Origin: Myxococcota bacterium
Lineage (GTDB): Bacteria > Myxococcota_A > Bradymonadia > UBA7976 > UBA1532
Direction: 5' to 3'
DNA: 62,197 bases
Assembly: GCA_023150895.1 (NCBI GenBank)
Contig: JAKLJY010000008.1
Span: 1 to 62,197, forward strand
Shown here: piece after piece, positions 7,456 through 14,405 of the stretch
Layout of the letters: every line of letters begins with the position of its first letter
Position numbering within the stretch: position 1 is the stretch's first letter
Position numbers and translations under genes: made by a program
Notes under the pieces: generated by a model
Databases searched by the model: none
Seen by the model: only the letters and a program-made list of their open reading frames with translations
Told to the model about the DNA's origin: nothing

Positions 7456-8175
7456 TCACGGCCGCTCGAAATACATCACGGCCGTCTTCATGACACTCAG
7501 CGTCCGGCGGTCGACGGTGAGATCGATGGTCTCGGGGCCCACGCGCTCGACGGTGCCGGTCAGGGCGGTGCCGTTGACGAGGTGCAGGGTGGTGCGCTTG
7601 CCGACGAGGCGGGCGGTGCCTTCGGGGGGCGCGCCGTCGGCGTAGGAGCTGCTGGCCCGGGCGCCGGTGGCCCACTGCCGGGTGCCGTCGACGCCGATGA
7701 GTTCGACGGCGTCGATCTCGTTCCACCCGGGGACGCGCTCGGAGGCGAGCTCGATGCGGATCAGGCGCGCCGGGACGCCGCCCGCGCGGATCTTGAGCAG
7801 GTTGCGCTCGCCCGTGACGCTGTAGGGGCCCTCGAAGACGACGACGGGCGGGGCGGTGCCGTCCCCGGCCAGAACGCGGGCGATGGCGCCGGGCTTGTCG
7901 TTCTCGTGGATCTGAATCTCGGCGACGGGCACGAGGCGGTCGTAGGTGAGCTCGAGCCACTCGCCGGGGGCGTCGGCCTGCCAGGTGGCCCAGGCCGTTT
8001 GCGCGTCGCCCGCGCGGGGCGTGTCCGCGGGGCCGGTGGCCTGTTCGGGCGCCCAGCCGCGGTGGGCGGGGCCGGGACTCGTCGGCGCAGCGGTGACCGG
8101 GGCGAGCGGCCCTTTGGGCGCGCCGAGCCCGACGACGAGGGCGATGAGGACGGTCGACGGAGGCACGGTGAGCAT
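7456..8175 (-). CDS. Secreted discoidin-like domain protein
   Basis: A 239-residue protein with an N-terminal signal peptide (LTVPPSTVLIALVVGLGAP). A beta-sandwich-like region at about 50-175 resembles F5/8 type C (discoidin/NedA-type) binding modules: GDAQTAWATWQA..GEWLELTYDRLVPVAEIQI and later RLIRIELASERVPGWNEIDAVELIG. The final 45 residues (from about 192) have a short strand pattern, LVNGTALTGTVERVGPETIDL, resembling an Sm-like barrel. No catalytic motif is seen. ATG 8175 gives a clean signal peptide. It converges on the nucleotidyltransferase gene, 27 bases away. Ligand unknown; sugar or surface binding would be a guess. Confidence 0.75.
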   Translation of the reverse strand: MLTVPPSTVLIALVVGLGAPKGPLAPVTAAPTSPGPAHRGWAPEQATGPADTPRAGDAQTAWATWQADAPGEWLELTYDRLVPVAEIQIHENDKPGAIARVLAGDGTAPPVVVFEGPYSVTGERNLLKIRAGGVPARLIRIELASERVPGWNEIDAVELIGVDGTRQWATGARASSSYADGAPPEGTARLVGKRTTLHLVNGTALTGTVERVGPETIDLTVDRRTLSVMKTAVMYFERP

Positions 8176-8208
8176 GGCCCCGGGGCATAACACGCCCCCG
8201 CGGACGCG

Positions 8209-8958
8209 TCACGTCCGGCGCGGCCGGCGCGGTCGTGCGGTCGACGACCCCGGTCGCGCCGTCTTGCGCAGCATGCGCAGCACGGAGAACGTCGTGCGAT
8301 CACACCGCATCTCGCGGTAGTTGGCCGGCAACGTGCCGCCGAAGCCGTTGTAGGTGAACACATAGGTCCCCGGCGGACGTGTGTCGAAGAAGGCTTCGAG
8401 CGTGGCGCGGTCTCGCTCGAATCGGCCGCGGCTGTGTTCGACCTCGTCGTCGACCCATTCCTCCGGGCCGACGAGGTTCTCCCCGAACGGGTTGTAGACG
8501 TAGTAGGCCTCGGCGTCCGGCAAGACGATCTCGGCAGCGTCGCCCTCGATGAACGTGACGCGGTCGTCGACCCCGAAGGTGTGCGCGAGCGCCCGGGCGG
8601 CCTCGACGAGGCGCGGTCTGTGTTCGATGCCGAGGTAGCGGGCATCGCTGGCGAGGGCGGCGGCGACGCAGAACTTGCCGGCGCCCGAGCCGATGTCGAG
8701 CACGTCGGCGATGCGATGCTCGTTCACCCACCGGGCGACCTGCACGGCGATGCGCAGCATCGACCAATGCTGACTCGACACCCCCTGCAGCGCCTCGGGC
8801 AGGTAGCGATCGAAGACCTCGTCGGGGGGCAGATCGCGGGTCCGCAGGGCCGCGGCGATGCGTCTCGTGGCGGTGTTCCCGCCTTCGGGGTCGTGATCAG
8901 GGCGGCCCCGACGGTCGTCGCCCTCGGGTATCCCACGCTCGCTCGACATGGCCCGCAT
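8209..8958 (-). CDS. Class I SAM-dependent methyltransferase
   Basis: A 249-residue cytosolic methyltransferase. Motif I is VLDIGSGAGKF (86-96), the acidic end of strand 2 is GIEHRP, motif III lies around TFIEGDAAEI, and the catalytic-loop position reads YNPFGENL. The substrate cannot be told from sequence. The region before residue 40 is charged and probably disordered. ATG 8958 (or 8949, three codons later) is preferred: GAAGG lies just upstream and the longer frame is low-complexity arginine-rich. The neighbouring discoidin-like gene follows after 33 bases on the same strand. Confidence 0.85.
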   Translation of the reverse strand: MRAMSSERGIPEGDDRRGRPDHDPEGGNTATRRIAAALRTRDLPPDEVFDRYLPEALQGVSSQHWSMLRIAVQVARWVNEHRIADVLDIGSGAGKFCVAAALASDARYLGIEHRPRLVEAARALAHTFGVDDRVTFIEGDAAEIVLPDAEAYYVYNPFGENLVGPEEWVDDEVEHSRGRFERDRATLEAFFDTRPPGTYVFTYNGFGGTLPANYREMRCDRTTFSVLRMLRKTARPGSSTARPRRPRRT

Positions 8959-9209
8959 CGTGCCTTCGAAGTCGACGCGGCGCAACGTCCGCCCACGCAA
9001 CCGGCCGGACCGTCTTTCATCGAACGATTCAGCACCAAATCGTCCAGAACTTGACCTGCGGTAAGGCAAAGCGACGGCCGGGGGTTTAGATCACCGATGT
9101 GCTGATCGACGGGATCGGACGGGTCTCCCCGGCCCGCTCCGCTCCAGTTCACCCCGGTTCATTCCCCCCGTCGTCCCCCGCGCGCCCGCGCCCACTCCGG
9201 AGGCCCCCC

Positions 9210-9449
9210 ATGGCCGAATCCCGCGATCCCCTGCCCCTGCTGAGCCCTGAAGACGTCGAACGCCTCTGCGCGTGCAACGGCACCGCTCTGTGCGGCGAGG
9301 CGCAGGCCGACGGCGTGCCGTGCGGTGCCCTCGGGCGCCAGTGCGAGCGCTGCGGTCGGGCGGTCGAGCGCCTGCGCGCGATCGAGCCGCGCGAGTCCGA
9401 CCCCGATGACGACACTCTTCAGATCGTGCCCACCGAGATCGGAGCCTGA
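9210..9449 (+). CDS. Small Cys-rich protein preceding a 2-oxoacid oxidoreductase
   Basis: A 79-residue acidic protein with eight cysteines in a compact run (CACNGTALCGEA, CGALGRQCERC). The spacing could bind a metal or Fe-S cluster, or form disulfides. GGAGG lies 6 bases upstream of the ATG. The next gene starts one base after its stop, so it is almost certainly part of the oxidoreductase operon and may be an electron-transfer or assembly partner. I do not recognise the family. The 251 bases upstream, shared with the divergent methyltransferase gene, hold the promoters, but I could not fix them. Confidence 0.7.
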   Translation: MAESRDPLPLLSPEDVERLCACNGTALCGEAQADGVPCGALGRQCERCGRAVERLRAIEPRESDPDDDTLQIVPTEIGA

Positions 9450-9450
9450 C

Positions 9451-10854
9451 ATGCCGACTTCCGCCGGGACGAGCCGGCCCCGCCCGTTCGTCTTCCCCGA
9501 ATACTGCAAGGGCTGCGGCCGCTGCATCGACGCCTGCAACAAGGACTGCCTCACCGAAGGCACCGAGATCAACCCGCTGACCGGCCTCGTGCCGATCCAG
9601 CTCCACCTCGAGAACTGCAACGGCTGCGGGCTCTGCATCGCGGCGTGCCCGGAGCCCTTCGGCCTGCAGCCGGAGCCCGGCGACGACTTCGAGCTGACCG
9701 ATCCCGAGAAGCTCTTCGGTGCGCGCGCGCACACGGCGCACGTGCCGGTGGCAATCGCGGACCGCAAGGTAACCCTCCCGAAGATGGAGCCCCTCGTCGT
9801 CAAGGGCACCTACGCGTCGGCCATCGGTGCGCTCCTCGCCGGCTGCCGGCACGTGTACGGGTATCCCATCACGCCCTCGACGGAGGGCGCCGAGCTGATG
9901 GCCAAGCTCCTGCCGAAGCTCGATGGCGTGTTCTTGCAGGCCGTCAGCGAGGTCGCGACGGTGAACATCATGTACGGGGCCTCGGGCGCGGGCCTGCCCT
10001 GCATGACCTTCACGTCCTCGCCGGGCTTCTCGCTGATGCTCGAGGGCGTCAGCTACATGATCGGCGCCGAGCTGCCCGGCGTCTTCGTCAACATCATGCG
10101 CGGCGGCCCCGGCTTGGGGAACATCGCCCCCGAGCAGGCGGACATCAAGCTCGCGTGCCGCGGCCTCGGTCACGGCAATACGCAGGCGCTGGTGCTCGCC
10201 CCGGCGACGCCGCAGGAGATGCTCGACCTGACGATGTTGTCCTTCGAGCTCTCGTTCAAGTACCGCAACCCGGTGGTCATCCTGGGCGACGGTTACCTCG
10301 GTCAGTGCACCGGCAAGGTCGCGCTGCCCGAACACATGGTCGTGCCCGGCCTGCCCGAGTGGGCGGTCTGGGGCGACGCCGCGCACCGCGCCAACGTGGT
10401 GTGTTCCATCGTGCTGCAGGAGACCGATCTCGAGGCGCACAACGAACATCTGAACCGCAAGTACGCGGCCATGACGGCCAACGAGCAGCGGTCGGTGCAG
10501 TTCGAGTGCGAGGACGCGGACACCCTGATCATCGCCTGCAATACGCCGGCGCAGATTGCGAAGGGCGCCGTGCGGGCGCTGCGGCAGCAGGGCGTGAAGG
10601 CGGGTCTGTTCCGCCCCGTGACGCTGTGGCCGTTCCCCATCGACGCGCTGCGCACGCTGCTGCCGCACACCCGCCGCATCGTGGTGGTCGAGGGCAGCCC
10701 GGGGCAGCTCGAGGACGAGCTCCGGCTCGCGCTGTCGCACGCGAACATCACCCCGCCGACGATCGATCACGTCCGGCACATGGGCGGTGTGCTGCCTCAG
10801 CTCGGTGAAATCGTCTCGCGTGTCCTCGAACCGCGCGCGCAGGAGGTCCGGTGA
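9451..10854 (+). CDS. 2-oxoacid:ferredoxin oxidoreductase, fused ferredoxin (delta) and alpha subunit
   Basis: A 467-residue protein of the 2-oxoacid:acceptor oxidoreductase superfamily, which oxidatively decarboxylates a 2-oxoacid to acyl-CoA while reducing ferredoxin. Residues 15-70 are a two-cluster ferredoxin: cysteines 19/22/25/29 and 56/59/62/66; the first motif is followed by NKDC rather than the usual proline. From about 115 the VorB/KorA-type alpha subunit begins: GCRHVYGYPITPSTE, EVATVNIMYGASGAG, MRGGPGLGN. In relatives the ferredoxin is often a separate subunit, so this is a delta-alpha fusion. It precedes the beta-gamma fusion with a one-base stop/start overlap. The alpha part looks most like VorB (branched-chain 2-oxoacids), but 2-oxoglutarate is possible. 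Confidence 0.9.
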   Translation: MPTSAGTSRPRPFVFPEYCKGCGRCIDACNKDCLTEGTEINPLTGLVPIQLHLENCNGCGLCIAACPEPFGLQPEPGDDFELTDPEKLFGARAHTAHVPVAIADRKVTLPKMEPLVVKGTYASAIGALLAGCRHVYGYPITPSTEGAELMAKLLPKLDGVFLQAVSEVATVNIMYGASGAGLPCMTFTSSPGFSLMLEGVSYMIGAELPGVFVNIMRGGPGLGNIAPEQADIKLACRGLGHGNTQALVLAPATPQEMLDLTMLSFELSFKYRNPVVILGDGYLGQCTGKVALPEHMVVPGLPEWAVWGDAAHRANVVCSIVLQETDLEAHNEHLNRKYAAMTANEQRSVQFECEDADTLIIACNTPAQIAKGAVRALRQQGVKAGLFRPVTLWPFPIDALRTLLPHTRRIVVVEGSPGQLEDELRLALSHANITPPTIDHVRHMGGVLPQLGEIVSRVLEPRAQEVR

Positions 10855-12299
10855 TGTCTGGCTCGACTTTCGGTTCGCCGACGTTCTATTCGCGCTTCGA
10901 GCGCCACGCCCACGGCGAGGGCCTGAAGGGCCACGCCACCCACTACTGCGCGGGCTGCGGGCACGGCCTCGTCCACAAGTACCTCGCCGAGGCCATCGAC
11001 GAGCTCGGCATCCAGGATCGCACCGTCGCCGTGTCGCCCGTCGGTTGCTCGGTGTTCATGTATTACTACCTGGACGTGGGCAATACGCAGGCGGCGCACG
11101 GGCGCGCACCGGCGGTGGCCATCGGTCACAAGACGGCCAACCCGGACTCCATCGTCATCAGTTATCAGGGCGACGGTGACCTCGCCTCCATCGGCCTCGC
11201 CGAGGTGGTCTCGACAGCGCAGCTCGGCATCCCCATCAGCTTCATCTTCGTCAACAACGCCATCTACGGCATGACGGGCGGGCAGCTCGCCCCGACGACG
11301 CTGATGGGGCAGAAGAGCTCCACGTCGCCGACGGGCCGCAACACCTTCATGGGCCAGCCCCTGAAGATGGCCGAGCTCATCGCCGGCCTCGACGGGCCCG
11401 TCTACGTCGAGCGGGTGGCCCTTTACGACAGCAAGCAGCGCGTCAAGGCCAAGAAGGCCATCAAGAAGGCCCTCGAGCTGCAGGTCAAAGGCATCGGCCT
11501 GAGCTTCGTCGAGGTGCTGTCCGAGTGTCCGACCCACCTCGGCATGACCCCCGAGGAGGCCGAGAAGTGGGTCGACTCGAGCATGACGAAGGTCTTCCCG
11601 CTCGGTCTGAAGAAAGACGTCACCGCCGACGGCGCGCACTTCCCGACCCTGCCGAAGCCGACGTTCGACACCGGTCATCTGCTGTCGGTCATCGACGCGA
11701 AGGCCGAGCCCCCGCATCGTTTCGCCGAGGGCTTCCCGACACACCTCGACCCGGCGGACGTGAGCCTCAAGCTCGCCGGCGCCGGCGGGGACGGCGCGCA
11801 GACCATCGCGCTGATGCTGACGAAGGCGGCCATCGCCGAGGGCTTCGACTCGACGTACATCCCGAGCTACGGCCCGGAGTCGCGCGGCGGCACCTCCTAC
11901 GCGGACGTCCACATCGCGTCGGACGAGGTCCTCTCGCCCGCCGCACCGGATCCCCACGTCCTCTTGGCCTTCAACCAGCCGAGCCTGACGAAGTTCGCGC
12001 CGCACGTGCGGCCCGGCGGCGTCGTCCTGTACGACACGACGATCGTGCACGACGTCCCGGCCGTGGCCGCCGGCGTGCGGGTCGTCGGCGTGCCGTTCAC
12101 CGCCATCGCGCGGGATCTCGGCAAACCGATGGTGAAGAACGTCGTCGCCCTCGGCGCGCTGCAGGCGGCGACGGGGCTTTTCCCGGCGGAGACGCTGCTC
12201 GAGACGCTGCGCACGGCCCTCGCCACCCGCGCGGCGCTCATCCCGCTGAACGAGGAGGCCTTCCGGTGGGGCGCCAAGGCCGCTGCCGAAGCGCCCTGA
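10854..12299 (+). CDS. 2-oxoacid:ferredoxin oxidoreductase, fused beta (TPP) and gamma subunit
   Basis: A 481-residue fusion. The beta part (1 to about 285) begins with HYCAGCGHG, which carries a cluster-ligand-like cysteine pair. It has the thiamine pyrophosphate motif SYQGDGDLASIG (104-114) through FVNNAIYGMTGGQ. The gamma part (about 295-480) begins with LKLAGAGGDGAQT and contains YGPESRGGTSYADV, both standard for this subunit. Together with the preceding delta-alpha fusion all four subunits are supplied by two genes. The ATG overlaps the upstream stop by one base. The following 42 bases before arfB contain a strong hairpin, which could also end this transcript, although no T-run follows. 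Confidence 0.9.
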   Translation: MSGSTFGSPTFYSRFERHAHGEGLKGHATHYCAGCGHGLVHKYLAEAIDELGIQDRTVAVSPVGCSVFMYYYLDVGNTQAAHGRAPAVAIGHKTANPDSIVISYQGDGDLASIGLAEVVSTAQLGIPISFIFVNNAIYGMTGGQLAPTTLMGQKSSTSPTGRNTFMGQPLKMAELIAGLDGPVYVERVALYDSKQRVKAKKAIKKALELQVKGIGLSFVEVLSECPTHLGMTPEEAEKWVDSSMTKVFPLGLKKDVTADGAHFPTLPKPTFDTGHLLSVIDAKAEPPHRFAEGFPTHLDPADVSLKLAGAGGDGAQTIALMLTKAAIAEGFDSTYIPSYGPESRGGTSYADVHIASDEVLSPAAPDPHVLLAFNQPSLTKFAPHVRPGGVVLYDTTIVHDVPAVAAGVRVVGVPFTAIARDLGKPMVKNVVALGALQAATGLFPAETLLETLRTALATRAALIPLNEEAFRWGAKAAAEAP

Positions 12300-12306
12300 T
12301 GTGATA

Positions 12307-12338
12307 CCCTCCGGGCGAACCCCGATCCGCCCGGAGGG
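12307..12338 (+). promoter_or_regulatory. Perfect hairpin enclosing the arfB ribosome-binding site
   Basis: CCCTCCGGGCG (12307-12317) and CGCCCGGAGGG (12328-12338) form an 11-base-pair perfect stem with a 10-base loop. The descending arm contains GGAGG (12333-12337), the only plausible Shine-Dalgarno sequence for the GTG at 12342. In the folded RNA the site is fully paired. It could be a translational switch or an attenuator for arfB; a Rho-independent terminator is less likely because no U-run follows. Confidence 0.6.
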
Positions 12339-12341
12339 CCC

Positions 12342-12773
12342 GTGGAAGCCGATCTGCCCGTCGACGAAACCGTGACCATCCCCGGCTGGGAGCTGTGGTT
12401 CACGGCGAGTCGCGCGGGCGGCCCGGGCGGGCAGCACGTCAACACCGCGAGCACGCGGGTCACGCTGTGGTGGAACCTCACCGGCACGACGGCGCTCGAC
12501 GAGGCCCGGCGCGCCCGGGTGCAGCGCCGCCTCGCGACGCGCATCAACGCCGAGGGGGTGTTGCAGGTCTCGGCGGAGGGCGAGCGCAGTCAGCTCGCCA
12601 ATCGGGAGGCCGCCCGCGCCCGGCTCGCCGAGCTCGTCGCCGCCGCCCTGGTCGTGCCCAAGGCCCGGCACGCGACGCGCCCGACCCGCGGCTCGAAGGA
12701 GCGCCGCCTGACGGCGAAAAAAGCGCGCGGCGACCTCAAGCGGCAGCGGCAGGATGCACCGGAGTCCCCGTGA
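12342..12773 (+). CDS. arfB: Alternative ribosome-rescue peptidyl-tRNA hydrolase ArfB
   Basis: A 143-residue member of the ArfB/YaeJ family (class I release-factor fold), which enters stalled ribosomes lacking a stop codon and hydrolyses the peptidyl-tRNA. The catalytic GGQ motif is at 29-31 in RAGGPGGQHVNTAST. The basic C-terminal tail that inserts into the mRNA channel is present (from about 108, RHATRPTRGSKERRLTAKKARGDL). Length is normal. GTG start. Its stop overlaps the GTG of the next gene. Translation is probably restrained by the hairpin at 12307-12338. Confidence 0.95.
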   Translation: MEADLPVDETVTIPGWELWFTASRAGGPGGQHVNTASTRVTLWWNLTGTTALDEARRARVQRRLATRINAEGVLQVSAEGERSQLANREAARARLAELVAAALVVPKARHATRPTRGSKERRLTAKKARGDLKRQRQDAPESP

Positions 12774-13357
12774 CGTTCCGGCCCGGGTTCGACCGCCGAG
12801 GCGATGCCTTCGAGACGCTCGACCGTCGCGACGACGGCTTCACGACCGTCATCGGCGCCGGCCTCGCGTTCTGGTCCGTGTGCGCGGTCGCGGTGCTGAT
12901 CGCCGCGAATACCGGGCAGCAATGGGTGCCGATCATCGACTCGGCCAACCTGGCGTTTCACGAGTTCGGGCACCCCTTCTTCGGGCTGTTCTCCGAGCGC
13001 CTGGCCGTCTACGGCGGCACCCTCGCGCAGCTCGCGTTTCCGGTCGCGACGACGGTGCACTTCCTGCGCCGTCGGGAGACGCTCTCGACGGCCTTCTGCG
13101 CCCTCTGGCTGGCGCAGAACCTGATGAACGTCGCGCGGTACATGGCCGACGCCCGCGCCATGGAGCTGCCGCTCGTCGGGGGGCTCGACCCGGAGGACAG
13201 CCACGACTGGCGGCTGATCCTGATGCGCTGGGGCATTCTGCAATGGGACACGACGCTGGCCGCGGGGCTGCGGTTCGCCGCCGTCGCCTCGGTCGTCGGG
13301 CTCGGCGTGTGGCTCGCGCGCCGGTGGCGGGACGACCGCGCCGCGCGCGTCTTCTGA
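12770..13357 (+). CDS. Small membrane protein with HExxH metallopeptidase-like motif
   Basis: A 195-residue integral membrane protein with about four hydrophobic segments (near 30-50, 80-95, 110-125, 170-185). It contains FHEFGHPFFG at about 63-72, an HExxH zinc-binding motif placed next to a membrane segment as in site-2-protease-like families. A distal acidic stretch (DPEDSHDW) could supply further ligands. It is conserved-looking, and I recall similar hypothetical proteins, but no substrate is known. The GTG start overlaps the arfB stop (GTGA), giving an arfB-linked operon. A metallopeptidase role is inferred from the motif only. Confidence 0.75.
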   Translation: MTFRPGFDRRGDAFETLDRRDDGFTTVIGAGLAFWSVCAVAVLIAANTGQQWVPIIDSANLAFHEFGHPFFGLFSERLAVYGGTLAQLAFPVATTVHFLRRRETLSTAFCALWLAQNLMNVARYMADARAMELPLVGGLDPEDSHDWRLILMRWGILQWDTTLAAGLRFAAVASVVGLGVWLARRWRDDRAARVF

Positions 13358-13411
13358 CACGGTCCGTGCCGTGCGCCCCCCCGGGAAACCCGCGCGACCG
13401 TCCCGACGCTT

Positions 13412-13423
13412 CCCCCGCGGGGG
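13412..13423. other. GC palindrome in the gap before the Pel operon
   Basis: CCCCCGCGGGGG, a perfect 12-base palindrome, lies in the 88-base gap between the HExxH gene and the first hydrolase gene. It could act as a weak terminator or a protein site. No promoter could be read in this gap, so the Pel operon promoter is not located. Confidence 0.3.
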
Positions 13424-13445
13424 TCTTCCGTGGCAGGAATACGGC

Positions 13446-14405
13446 ATGCCGTCCCGCGTGTTTCTTTTCCTCTGCTTCACGCTCGCGCTCGCCGTCTTCG
13501 TGACCCTGCCCGTCGCGAGCCCCGCGCAGACCCCCGTCGCCGCCCCGGCCCGGGTGCCGTCGCGGCTGCCGGCCGTGGCGTCGTGGGGCTACGTGCTGCA
13601 AGGGCACGACGAGCGCCCCCTCGACGTCGACGCCCTGGCCGCCTCGAAGGCCGGTCTGCTGGTCGTCGAGCCGAGCGTCGGCGAGCGCCCCATGTCCGCC
13701 GAGGAGGTCACGCGCCTGCGCGGCGCCGCGGGCCGCCCCGTGCTGGCCTACCTGAGCATCGGCGAGGCGGAGTCGTACCGACCTTACTGGCGGGCCGAGT
13801 GGTCCCGGAAGGCCGGCCGGCCCGCGTTCCTGGGCCCCGAGAACCCGGACTGGAAGGGCAACTTCAAGGTCCGGTACTGGTTGCCCGAGTGGCAGGCGAT
13901 CATCCAGGCACGGCTCGCCGAGCTGGTCGCGGCCGGCTTCGACGGCGTCTACCTGGACATCATCGACGCGTACGAGTTCTGGGGACCCGGCGGGCCGAAG
14001 TCCGAGCGGAAGACGGCGGCGGAGGACATGGTGGCGTTCGTGCTGGCGCTCGGCGAGACCGCCCGGAAGACGCGCCCGACGTTCGCCGTGGTGCCGCAGA
14101 ACGGGGCGGGCCTGCTCGACGCCGTGCCGGCCGCGCGCGCGGCGGCCTATCTGGATGCCGTCGACGCCATCGGTGCGGAGGACTCGTTCTTCTACGGCGA
14201 CGCGGACGAGGACAACCCCTGGGCGCCGCAGAAGGACACGCTCGCCGCCCTCGATCGTTTTCACGAGGCCGGTCGCCCCGTGCTGGCGGTGGACTACGTG
14301 ACCCGACCCGCCGCGGCCAAGCGGTTCGTCGAGGCCGCCCGGGCGCGGGGTTTCGTGCCCTACGTCGGCCGGCGGGCGCTCGATCGCCTCGTGGTGCAGC
14401 CGTGA
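13446..14405 (+). CDS. Secreted GH114/PelA-type glycoside hydrolase
   Basis: A 319-residue secreted TIM-barrel protein of the TM1410/GH114 group, related to endo-alpha-1,4-polygalactosaminidase and to the N-terminal hydrolase of PelA. After the signal peptide (to about residue 27) the conserved elements are in canonical order: WGYVLQG (47), LSIGEAE (103-109), NPDW (133-136), KVRYW (141-145), GFDGVYLDIID (164-174), VVPQNG (215-220), AEDSFFYGDAD (244-254), VLAVDY (279-284). AGGAA is 6 bases before ATG 13446. It probably trims or releases the GalNAc/galactosamine-containing Pel polymer in the periplasm, replacing the hydrolase domain missing from PelA here. The next gene overlaps its stop (GTGA). 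Confidence 0.85.
   Translation: MPSRVFLFLCFTLALAVFVTLPVASPAQTPVAAPARVPSRLPAVASWGYVLQGHDERPLDVDALAASKAGLLVVEPSVGERPMSAEEVTRLRGAAGRPVLAYLSIGEAESYRPYWRAEWSRKAGRPAFLGPENPDWKGNFKVRYWLPEWQAIIQARLAELVAAGFDGVYLDIIDAYEFWGPGGPKSERKTAAEDMVAFVLALGETARKTRPTFAVVPQNGAGLLDAVPAARAAAYLDAVDAIGAEDSFFYGDADEDNPWAPQKDTLAALDRFHEAGRPVLAVDYVTRPAAAKRFVEAARARGFVPYVGRRALDRLVVQP

Noticed and set aside
12300-12341. Interpretation of the hairpin before arfB as a Rho-independent terminator
   Set aside because: No run of T follows the stem, and the 3' arm carries the ribosome-binding site, which favours a translational role. Not fully excluded.
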